Source: Trichosphaerium sp. ATCC 40318 | Taxonomy: Eukaryota; Discosea; Flabellinia; Trichosidae | DNA: 64,000 nucleotides | Assembly: GCA_038496445.1 (NCBI GenBank) | Contig: JALMLS010000376.1 | Span: 310,001-374,000 of the forward strand | Reading direction: 5' to 3' | Shown here: positions 48,277 through 59,660 of the stretch, piece by piece | Numbering within the stretch: the stretch's first letter is position 1 | Layout: each line of letters starts with the position of its first letter | Made by a program: the position numbers and the translations under genes | Notes under the pieces: model-generated | Seen by the model: only the letters and a program-made list of their open reading frames with translations | Database searches by the model: none | Told to the model about the DNA's origin: nothing

Positions 48277-49941
48277 ATGGCATCAACACAAAGTAATATC
48301 GCGTTTATTGTCTTTTCAGGCGGTACGGCTTTAAATGGCTTTGCGTCACGTCTGAAGAAGTATACATCTAACGTAGCATACATTATCCCAATATCTGGTA
48401 ATGTTTACACTAGTGTATCTCAATAAAGTACTTACACGCTTAAATTAGATGATGGCGGTTCAAGCGCTGCGATAGTGAGGTTTCTAGGCGGCCCAGCAAT
48501 AGGTAAGCAACAATTACCGACTTTAACGTTAAACCCATCAAGGTGATATTAGAAGTCGGTGTATTCGCCTCGCTGCAGAACAATCAACATGCAAAGCGTA
48601 CGCAAGGCACAATATCAATAAAAAAAATACATGTCACTCTTTGAATTTCGTTTTACATTTCAATGAATTGAGACTCACTGTTATTAGACTTCTTTTGCAT
48701 CGTCTGGCAGTCTCTAGTAATGAGGATGCACGCTCTGAATGGGTATCAATAATACATGGGGTACTATGAATAGCATGTGTAATCAAACGTTTTAATGACT
48801 TGTTTTTAAGGAGCACAATTTATGGGCATCTGTTAATCCAGACATGGCTTCCATAATAAAATCTTTTTTGTTGCACTTTAATCATGCGTACGTTTTCATG
48901 CAAACCAAGTCTTTTGTTAGTTTACTTACAAATTAGATAGGCTATTGACACGTCCTAAGGAGACAGAGTCTAGATTTAATTATAGTAATGGAAGTATTGG
49001 GAATTTTTTCTTTACAGGAGCAAGGCTCTTTTTCAACTCTCTTGAATCAGCGATATTTCTTTTCTCAAAGGTCGCTTCTATTCCACCTGATTCTCTAGTT
49101 ATACCTGTAATCAATACAGTAAAGTCTATGACTGTAGGTGTTGAATTAGAGAACGGAGATAAAATCCTTGGCCAAAGCAATATATCTCATCCACCGCCAC
49201 AGGATTTGAGAGACTCCCAACTTGTACGCTTAGTGTTACTTCTGGCAACCTCTAAGTTATGGAATAGGTAGATAAAGACTGTGAAGAAGCTCTCAGCTCG
49301 CCTATAAAGCGTTTATTTTATGTTAACAACGACAAGCAAGAGTTTGTTCCAAAGCTTAATCCTACAGTGAACAAAATACTGAACCAACAAAATCACAAAG
49401 CTATCATAGTCTATGGCATGGGGTACGTTTAGTGCACTAGCGTACTTCAATAACCCTTAATCAATAGTTCATTATGGACAAGTATAATACCAAACCTCAT
49501 AGTCAAAGGAGTGGGAGAAGCTATATCAAGCCGTGGCTGCCTCAAATGTTTGTTTCTAAATACGTACTTGGTACTACATTGATTTAGTAGTGACTGCTCT
49601 TTGACATGTACTAGGATAGGGAAACGTTTGGTATGACAGCAATAGACTTTATAATGGCATTAACTAAAGCGTTAAACCGATTTGGTGAGTTAAAAAATGA
49701 ACCAAAGTTGTACTTGACACATGTCTTTTATGGCGTTGGTACGTCTGTGTCTGTAGATGTAAGCGCTATAGCGAAACTTGGTATAACTGCTATTGAAGTC
49801 AATTCTGTACCAGTACGTACAAATCATACTTGTTACTAGTTAGGCTTAACTTAATTTTAGAAGAGTGAGAAGAGAACTATTTTCGATAATGATTGTTTGA
49901 TACAGAAGGTTCTTTCATTGCACAAATCAAGGCAATATTAG
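48277..49941 (+). CDS. CofD/UPF0052 (YvcK-like) family protein
   Basis: The family includes 2-phospho-lactate transferase CofD and the bacterial sugar-nucleotide-binding YvcK. The N-terminus NIAFIVFSGGTALNGFASRL contains the FSGGTG-like nucleotide loop. ISDDGGSSAAIVRFLGGPAI and GDIRSRCIRLAE follow across introns and are the strongest signatures. Later exons give FNYSNGSIGNFFFTGARLFF and SLESAIFLFSK, conserved in eukaryotic members, then AIIVYGMGSLWTSIIPNL and AIDFIMALTKALNRFG. All family blocks appear in order. F420 synthesis is not expected in such a host, so its reaction here is unknown. It lies 146 bases upstream of the first mannosidase on the same strand. Confidence 0.88.
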
Positions 49942-50087
49942 GCCTATGAAGTTTTCCCATTAATACTTTGTACTCAATAGTATTCAATAAATTATTTTAA
50001 ACTAACACGTGAACATGCTTGAATCGAAAAAGTCAGATTTGGTCTGTTCGTCAATATTGGATTAATTCGGGCTTCTCTGAGCGCAAT

Positions 50088-53000
50088 ATGCGCGGTTTTA
50101 CTACTGTACTAATCGTTTTTACGGTGTTTTTGCTCGTAGAAACGACGAGGTCTACAAAAAGCTATCAAAACGATGTAAATGCCTCCAAAGAAAGTGAATT
50201 GAATATATTCATTGTAATGCACTCCCATCTGGGTACGACACATTGATTTTTTCTGAAGCATAGTCGCGTGAAGGTTCTAACGCGTCTTTGAAGACGTTGG
50301 TTGGGTCTGGCCAATAGATGAAGTGTATTCGAACTATATCCGTTATATTTATTCTACAGTGATTAAAGAGCTCTCAAAAGAGTCTTACAGAACGTTTACA
50401 TGTGAGCACGCATACTTTTTTAAGCGTTGGTGGGAGGAAGACGCAAATGTACAAGAGCAAGAAAATGCAACTGATCTTATCAACTCTGGTCGTTTTGAGT
50501 TTGTTTTAGGCGCGTGGGTACGTTTTTTAACATTCGCATGTCATTTCTATTGTCAGTTAAGGCGATTTTTAAACGTTTTGTACGCTCAAACAGCTGTTTC
50601 GTGCGTAGTGAATAAATTGTTTACTACTTTTCCAACCTTCCTTTTATAAAATTCATCACGTGATTAGGTAATGAGTGATGAAGCAACTACAGACTACGGA
50701 GCACTCATTAATCAAATGGTGACTTGTCTTATTTTTCTTACATTACTAAATACTCGTACTGCATAGACTTTAGGCCACACTTGGCTCTATGAAAAGTTTG
50801 GTATAAGGCCAAGGTACGGATGGCAAATTGATCCTTTTGGCGCTTCACCAGTTCAAGCAATGATACAAGGTTTGCTTCGCGTTTAAAGCTTGGTTTTGAT
50901 GTTAGAGTTTAGCTATGATGGGCTTTGATGGTCATGTTATATCTCGCATTGACTACAGGTTGGGAGCAGCTTAGTTTTCTCTCTAACTCACACGTATCTT
51001 AGAATAAAAGAAGCAATGTTGCGAAATAAAACCGCTCAGTTTGTATGGCGACCTTCTCCAAGTTTGGGAGCATCTGCTGATATACTCACACACGTTATGG
51101 ATGAGTACTCATATTGTACGTACCTACTCGTCCAAAATAAGCAACTAAAAGGGCTGGGATAGGTACACCTGGAGTTGTGCAGGAGGATCCTCTAATAGAT
51201 GGATTTTATTGGAACGGATATGCTGAAATACCAGTACCTCCTGAATATAATGTACGATTCAAGCAGTGTGTTTCCTAAAAACCCAAGAAGGTCTAGCTTA
51301 GTATTAAATGTAGGGCAAAAGTACACCAGTAAACGAGACTACGCTAGAACCGTACGTCGTTATGAAGATAGCTGGTAATCTTTGTTTAATTATACAATTA
51401 GGTTTGCTGATTATATTATTCGTAATGCAAAGGAACGTAGCGAGGGTTACCTAACAAACAATGTATTATGGCCATGGGGCTGTGATAAAACTCATTTTAA
51501 TGCAACCATTCAGTTTGAAGAAATGGATAAGGTAAAAGCCGAATTCGGCTTTCTATTTTTTTTCTGATTTCTTAATTCTTCTGGATTATCGTTTCTTATA
51601 ATTCGTAGATTATGCACTACTTGTGGGAAAACAAGAAGTATGAGAACTACACGGTGAAATACGCTACTGTTGGTCAGTTTTTCGATGCATTATACTCCGA
51701 GGAAATAGTATGGCCAAGACGTGACTTTATTGATTTCTTTCCATACCCAAATGACAATGTAAGCTATTGGGCAGGTTTTTACACATCCATGCCTAATTTG
51801 AAAAGCTGGATTCGTCGTTGTGAGCACATACTACGCATGTCAGAGGTACCTGAAACATTTTTGTTTAACTATGGTAAAAGTTCTTCTTATTGTTTTTAGC
51901 TATTGTATACAACTGTAATTGTATCAGATGCCACTGTGGATGATGTAATTCAAGGTCAAAATGGAAATACTACCTGGAGAGAAGAATATTTCGACCCGCT
52001 TCAAAGACTTCGTGAGGCAGTTGGTATGCTTCAACATCATGATGCAAGTCTCGTAGCAGGTATAATTTTCTCTAATAAATATTACTTAGGGAATAACGGG
52101 AACAATGACTAAAGTCGTTGAAACTGAATATTGGGAAGCTCTTAATGAAGGAGCTTCAGGTGGTTATAAAATAATAAAAGGTGCAAAAATAGAAATAAGA
52201 ATAATCACGTGATGACTGATAACGATTTTAGACACTATCGAAAAATTACTACATTATGAGGAATTGGAAGAAGATATTCACTTGACATTTGATCAAAACG
52301 ATATTGGTGACCATGAGTTTGAAACAAGAGTACGTTTTTAAATATGGCGGGTATAGTAATAGTTACTAGGCTGGTCTTCCTATTGTAGTGTATAACCCAC
52401 TAGGGTGGCTTGTATCACGTTATATTAGTATACTTGTTCACAATAAAACGTTTGTGGTAAGTAACTGATGGATTTTCTTGCTTTTTTACTTGTTTTTAGG
52501 TAAAAGATGACAAAGGACATATAGTTCCATCTCAAATAAATCCTTGCTGGAAGAATTGCTCTCAAGCTCCTTTTGAACTTTTGTTTTACGCTGAAAAAGT
52601 ATGTTAAATCCATTCCATAGTATCTTCAACTAATGTTTTTGCTAAGCTTCCTCCACTCGGTATAAAAAGTTATATTCTTGAAGACGACCCTAACAACGCC
52701 ATAATTGGTGAACCTTTTGTACCTACAGGTACATACAAGCAAAATATTCTAGAAGATCGCTTCTTTTTTTTTTCCTTATGTTGACTACCTCGTTTTAACA
52801 ACTTCTTAGAAGCCCTTTCTATTGAGAATGAGCATTATGCCATATTCTTTTCTAGTGATGGCGTTATAACGTCTTTATCCAATCTTGAGAAAGAAGTGTC
52901 AATAGACTTTGATTTTAATTTCTGGGAGTACAATAGCACAGGTAACAACTTACAACTCACCAATATGTTATTTGCTCAAACGTTATTTAAACCAGGACCT

Positions 53001-54845
53001 CCGGACTATGAAATATTTAGTGATAACTACTTGTTTCGCCCACAAGGACCCGCAGAAAGAGTATCTACAGCAAGAACAGTAATAGTCATTGATGGAGATT
53101 TTGTAAAAGAACTTCGTATCCAAGAAACACCGACACACCAACGTGTACGTGATAACAAGTATAATAATTAGCACAAAACAGAAGTGTTTATTGTTACTAA
53201 AGGTAATACGACTTTACGTTCAACCACCAAATACTCAAGGAAGAGCAAGAGGTAAACAACATTTCTTCTTTTTTTTTTTTTGTTCTTGAACTCAGATTAT
53301 TGTCTCGTAGATTTCATAACGATAGACACGATTATCGGTCCTTTGGAATCAAATAAGGTAAAAAACATTTCACTCGTTTTTTATGTCACGTAGAAATTGA
53401 TTGATCTATTAGGAATGTATTTTACGTTTTGAAACAGATCTGGCTTCTGATGGAGTGTTCTATACTGGTACAGCTTCCAAATCATCCAATAATTATTAAA
53501 CCTAAATTCTTGTGCTTAGATGATAATGGATTACAAACACAAAAGCGCCACCACAAGAATGAAACACTTCCAATTGCTGGTAAGCATCAAAGCGACTGAG
53601 GATGATAAATTGTCCTTTTTGTAGTTTTATTGGTTGAAGCAAAACACTCATGTTACAACAGGGAACTACTATCCTCTTGTGTATAACGGGTATATTGGAG
53701 ACAAAAAAGATGATTTGGAATTATCTTTTATCGTTGACAGTCCAGTTGGTGCAACATCATTAAAATCAGGTCAATTTGAAATGATGCTACATCGTCGTGT
53801 TACAAATACGATATTTTTTGGTACATTTTTCTTTTATTCAACAGTTTGGGTTCTGAGTCAATTCCTTTTCTTTGACTTTATCTTTTAGGTATGAATTTGA
53901 ACGATACCTCAATAGCTCGGCCATCAATGAGGCTTATATTTGAGGATAGAGAAGAGTCGTTACTTCAGAGACAACAATTTTCGTACATGTATGTAGTGAT
54001 TTTGCTCCATATTTGCTTTATTGATTTTACCTTGTTAGGTTAAACTTTCCTCCTGTTGCACTTGTTGCAACAAAACTTGTGAACACGGCTCACTTTTTAA
54101 AGAATTACACGCTACGTCATGAGTTTATGAAGCAAGGTATAGACTAGACAATAACAAAGAACTGAGCCTGATATGTTGTTTAGGTATGCCTCAACAGGCT
54201 CACTTGTTGTCGTTAGAAGGTACTTGTGGAATGACTGGCACCTTACTAACTTTTACTAGCGCTTCATGGTACAAAAGAAACATCAATAGCAATGAGAGTT
54301 GCTCATCTGTTTGAATCGTCTGAACAACCTTTTGGTGTTCCTCTTGAGATAAAGTTAACAACGCACTTTGAAGACAAGTACGCACTACAAAACAAGACTA
54401 TAACAAATCGCGACTACCTACAAAAAGCACGGTTTGAGGTTTGATTCTGATTTTTTTCTTAAGGTTTTCTGTTGAGTCTCTTGAAGCAAGAAGTCTTTCA
54501 ACGACATATTCGTTGTCTCAAATGTATAGAAAACCTTGGAAGTCTAAGTCTATACATGATGAATCAAACCATGATATTCTTGAATCTGTACTTGAAAACA
54601 CAAGGAACCTTGAAACAGACTTAGACCGTGGAATCTTTGTTTTACATCCAAAGAACATCGCAACTTTTTTTGTTTCTTTTGGTGAACCAAAACCACCAAA
54701 ACGTGCGCTTAATGTTGTACTTATATCTATACTGTCTGTTGTTGGTTTCTTGATTATTCTAGCTATAATATTGAGTATATATTTTCAACAAAGGAAAAGA
54801 AGTAATCATCAAACAGTACAAGAACCATTAATAAAGAAAGATTAA
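50088..54845 (+). CDS. GH38 lysosomal-type alpha-mannosidase with C-terminal membrane anchor
   Basis: It removes alpha-linked mannose from glycoproteins. A signal peptide ([20 protein letters not shown]) precedes the zinc motif [16 protein letters not shown], spliced from two exons. The second zinc ligand lies in [15 protein letters not shown], the nucleophile Asp in [10 protein letters not shown] (about 50821) and the fourth zinc ligand in [14 protein letters not shown] (about 52032). The rest of the GH38 body follows, with a late block [11 protein letters not shown]. The end is a clear hydrophobic helix ([20 protein letters not shown], about 54709-54770) followed by a basic cytosolic tail, so the protein is likely a type I membrane enzyme. 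Classical lysosomal alpha-mannosidase is soluble. Over 20 introns; two carry TCACGTGA (50656, 52205). Confidence 0.92.
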
Positions 54846-55251
54846 TTTTTTTGTACTGCTGCGACTTGCTCCAGACCTAAATAAATTTCATGACCAATAA
54901 ATTAGTACCATAAATTTACGTCGCTGAATGCGACAGTAATCAGTTGACACAATGCCAAGAGTATCCTCGCTTTGCAAGGGCTGTTACCATCATGTTAAGC
55001 ACTCCGTAAAGGATACATTAATGAATGGCTAGCAGACTCTAAGCGGACTGGACAACAACGTTGTGCTATGTTTCTTTGAATGGCAATTCGGCACAGCCTT
55101 CATAGTTATAAAGGCTTGGGATGGGTCTCTGGCTATGTGATCCATGTAGTGTCGCAGCCGAGCGAGAAAGATTCTCCTCCAATTTGGTAGCGTTGTACTA
55201 AGAACAAGTGAACCTAGCAAAGATGGATGCGTCTGAGGGAATGCATTGCAT
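54846..55251. other. Convergent intergenic region between the two mannosidases
   Basis: The 3' flanks of two converging genes. The 97-codon minus-strand frame overlapping it (55029-55322) is in a different frame from the mannosidase end and looks like chance. I see no terminal repeats or mobile element that would explain the inverted gene pair. Confidence 0.45.
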
Positions 55252-58200
55252 TTATTTAAGGGATACATAAAAAGTACGAATCTCCTTTGGCGAAAGCAAT
55301 ATTTTGAAACCAGGTGATGCATTCACAACAGAGTTACCTGTAAGTGCCATCTCAACTATTTTAGAAATATAGAATCCAGAGAATACGTCAGACAAGTCAA
55401 CAGTAACAGGACTGGCGTATTTCTTAGACTCAGCAACACCAAACAGGTGAGTCAACCTATTGTAAACAATAAATAAACAGAAAATGCATGTAGAACTTGT
55501 AGGTACCTCAATACAAATGTATTTGTTTCTGCGTTTATGAGACTGAAGGAAAGCACGTGAATATTATCAGGAATAGCTAAAAAAAGAAAAGAAAATTAGT
55601 CAGCATTAAGTGAGCCTAAGTCAGTAAAAAACTACTAATAATTACCTTTTATAGGCGCTAGAGTGGTTCTGTAAGATGCGGTCCATGACTCCCTTGATGA
55701 CGGTTTACCAAAATAAAAGTTAAGCGGGAAGTTAAGTCTGTATGTATGATGGTATCGTGCCAAGTCAGCATCTAAAGTATTTTAGAAAGCGTTTACTGAT
55801 GTGCGGTATGCTTCACCTTGTGGGTCATCTAGCAGTACACGGTGTGTAGGATGAACTATATGAGTGTCGTCCAGAGCTTCTCCAAGACCTCTACCATCAT
55901 CGTAAGGTGTTCTTCTATGTACCATCAACTCCATTGATCCAGATGCTTGAGTGCTAGCGCCGTGTGAAGAATCGTGAACAACCTTTGTTACTGTCAACTA
56001 AAAGGCTGACGACAAAAGAAGAAAAAAAAAAAGAAAAAATACGGAAAAATTCGCGTGCAGTTAATCGTCTTGTGCTGTCTTGTATGTAAGCCCAATAAAC
56101 TGAAGGCCAGTAGTTTATTGGAATAGCTGAATTTTTATCAGCTGTTCTCTTTTTAGTTTGATAACCGTTGTCGTCAGTGTAAACAACCTCTCCATTTGAA
56201 ATATCTGATGTAAATCTTGTTATCATTTCTGTGCTTTGTGGTAATACACCAACTTGGTGTAAAATCTCAAGTGCTCCACTTGTTGTACTATCTGATGTAT
56301 TATATAATCTCAATACTTGGCTATAATAAGAAGATCCGGAAGCTGATGGAAACGTCTAAAAAGTTTAGCAAGAAAAACCTGACAATTACTTTGTTCAAAC
56401 CTGGAACACTTCTTGAACCAGTTCTCCCTTTACTGAAACAGTAGCTACAGAACTACTGGATAACGTGTGTGCAGGACCACTTGGTTTGAAAATATACGCC
56501 CCTGATTGTTGACCACCACCGGAGTATGAGGTGTACGCCATTCCCTGTTGAAATACTGTTAGAAATTTCTATTATTGAGCTCACTTACTTGTTGAGTGCA
56601 ATTCGCTTTGATACCTGATTTAGCATTGCCTATTGATTCAATAATACCGCTGTTTCCAACAGAAACCTTGTATAATAGTGTTACAACTTACGTCTGTTAA
56701 TAATAGGTACTATGGCGTACAGTCATGATAGAGTTGCTCAAAACTGTAGCTTCGTTTGTTGTTTCGACAGTTGGTTTATTGTTTGTTGAAGTTGCACGTG
56801 TTATAAAGTATGTCTCGAATCCCATGGCTGGTATATTTACTTCAAAGAATAGATTGAAAGAACCAGGAGCATTAGAAAAACGAGAAGGGTTTACCTAGGG
56901 AAATTAATCGGTTTTTCGTAAAAGATGTTGAGTTTTTATACCTGAGACCGAACTGCGTTTCCAGCGGAGTCACTGACTTGAATATTCTGAGAATTTATTG
57001 GCAATGTGGCCACATCTCGTCTTACCCAAGAAAGGTCATTGTATACAACAACGGGTATAGTCTAAGATGAAACAGATTAGTTATTAAAAACCTTAGTCAA
57101 AAGAATGAGAGTACCTGTCCAACACTCATATTAAGTAGCATTGTCGTTTGGTTTGTGAGCTTAGGTGCACCTTTTCCATTATCAAGTAGAATGCCTAGAC
57201 TAGTTGCAATCAAGTCATGACACTTCTCGTTAGCGTTGAATAATCTACCAAATATGAGTATGAGAAAAGTGAAATTGCTAGACCTGTTCGCATAGTCAAC
57301 AGCAACGTAAAACTTTTCTGTCCCAGTTACAGCATCATGATGTTGTGTAACGCCCACCGCTTTTCTTGAAATATTCAAAGATTGAAGTGCATCTACTAAG
57401 TTAAGAGATGAATCACGTGCAGCAACAGCGACTCTAAGAGGATGATAAATATTAGAAGTGTTCGACCAAACAAAAGCAATCTAACTCACGTAAATTCAGC
57501 CGCTCTATTTATAGCCTCACTTCGTCTGACAAGTAATTTTATGAAAGGTTTGGATGTATAATAACCCTATTGCTTGCTGTGAAAAAGAAAAATGAGATAA
57601 ATATCTCATACCGTCCAGTAAGCACTTGGGTTGTCATCATAAGGGAAAAAGTCTGATGTGTTTCTATGAGGAAAATCAACACCTGAACTCATAACTGCTT
57701 CGAAATACTCGCTTAGAAGTGCGTATTTAATGTTCCTAATTAGATATTAGAGCTTAATAAAACATTACGAGAACTACGCACAATTTATACTCTGCTTGAT
57801 TCTGTTGCATGTAAGCGACAACTTTATCCATATTGTCAAAAAGATATCCAGCGTCCTGAAAGTAAAAATCGTCTCCATACGGCACAAGAATATTAGGAGT
57901 CCTACCATTCGTTTACTTAACCATAAACCAATATTAAGTATCTTTACACACCTATAATAACTTTCTCTATCACGAACCCAGTTGGAGAAGAGACCAGCGT
58001 AGTTTTTAACATTACCATCGTCAACTGGATTAATAAAAGCGAAGTAATCTCTAAAATCACCATATCTTGTATCCAATACATGCGTAAATATAGATTCTCC
58101 TTTAACACTTTCATTATCGTCCCATATGAACTCAAGCATCTTGTTCGCTTTCAACGCATTCTAGAAATCAGATGAGAAAAAAGTAGGAACTGATGAAGCT

Positions 58201-59566
58201 GTATTGTACTTTTCTTTCTTGACCAATACGATCATTAACATGAGCTTTGAAACCCATCAATTTTTCTAGTCCGGCTTGTGTAGATGACCCACCGAAAGGA
58301 TCAATCTGCCATCCATACTTAGGAGCGTATTCTGCACCGAAAGTATCTACAATAAACCGATGCCCAACAGCAGTCTAAATAAATAATAAATTTTTGAATT
58401 TTTCTCATTTGGTTTGAGCAATCTTACGTTTATGATATTTGCCGAGTATGTTGTACAAGCCTCATCATTCATACTCCAAGCTCCTATAACAAACTCTACT
58501 TGCTTATTGGCAAGAAGCTTCTTCCAATTTTCTCTCATAGTATCAGTTGTCTTTGTATCGTTCCACCACTTGTGGAAAAAAGCTCTTCAAAAAGTTAGGT
58601 GCACCAAAAAAAAAAGGTGTAAATGTCTTTGAGTCTTGACGCCTGAAGTAAATGATAAAGTGTTCCTACGTACTGTTCTACATAGATGAACTTTCGTTTA
58701 CTATCTTTCATCAACGCTTCTGTCACAGTGTCGAGAATATGTATAACCTCACTGTTATAATATTCCTACGCAAGAAAGTGAATTGATAAAAAGCGGAAAC
58801 AACAAAGAAAACATACGTCAACTGTTTTTACCCAACCAACATCGTCATGGGTGTTCGGTACAAGGAAGACGTTTAATGTATTCTCTTGTGGGGTATCCTC
58901 ATCTTTAGTGACAGGACAAGCTAGAGAAGATCTGGCCTACCACAAGTTAAAAAACCAAAAAAAATTATCGTTCTAATACCTTGACCATTACATCGCATGG
59001 TGAGGTCTCTGATACATCCATAACTTTAAAATCAACTTGAGGATCACAGTGAATATGTATTTCAGATTTCCGGCGTCTTTTAGCGTTTTCACACCAGTCA
59101 CCATTATCATAAGCCAAAATAACACCTGAACACCACATTAACTTTTCAAACTAAAAGTCACGTGTTGTGGTGTCTTTTTTCCAAAAAAAACCGAGGTACC
59201 TTGTGCGTTATCTTGAGAGAAGGATACGTCACTCTTTGAACCAAAACCGACAGATTTACCCTGTTACGCTCAATTAGATTTCAATTATTGTTTGCACACT
59301 TACTAGAGTGTTGGTGGCGTAGATGGCATGAGAATAAGATGAATCACTGGTTTTAACACTGTCACAAGGATTGATAGTGTATTTAACGCTATTTCGCTTG
59401 AATTCTAGTCTAGGTACACGTGTAAAGCTAAACTAAAGGAACAAGAATAGTACCTAACCGCCAAAGACGATAAATCGTATAGTTGATCACCATCCTCGAA
59501 AACACAGTGTTTAGACGATACTATAAGCACCAAAGCTGACAAAATTAGTAACCAGACGTGCTTCAT
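55252..59566 (-). CDS. GH38 alpha-mannosidase with an N-terminal MRH lectin domain
   Basis: A signal peptide ([19 protein letters not shown] or close) is followed by a domain with the cysteine and strand pattern of mannose-6-phosphate receptor homology domains. It reads [54 protein letters not shown] and SETSPCDV...LACP (about 58920-59530). The GH38 catalytic domain then has [16 protein letters not shown] (about 58832), [22 protein letters not shown] (about 58293) and [12 protein letters not shown] (about 57330), all intact. In typical MRH domains a Tyr follows CxY near the end; here it is Val, so sugar binding may be weak. It ends at 55252 without the membrane helix seen in its neighbour. 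Confidence 0.9.
58920..59530 (-). other. MRH domain region of the second mannosidase
   Basis: Exons in this interval encode the six-cysteine lectin-like module. The pattern is C-x-F...YDLSSL, INPC, GDWC, HCD, PC and ACP in family order. The arginine expected for mannose contact (RRRKSEI) is present, while the last conserved tyrosine is replaced. It lies directly between the signal peptide and the catalytic domain. Confidence 0.8.
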
Positions 59567-59660
59567 TTCTTGTTTTTAGTTTTTTTTGATCAAAAAGTTT
59601 TTTTGACTCAAAGTTAGTCCCTTTACTTTCATTTTATTTTTGTACAAATTCTTTCCGTTA

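Noticed and set aside
55029-55322. A 97-codon minus-strand frame at the end of the second mannosidase
   Set aside because: It overlaps the true mannosidase C-terminus in another frame and has no recognisable content.
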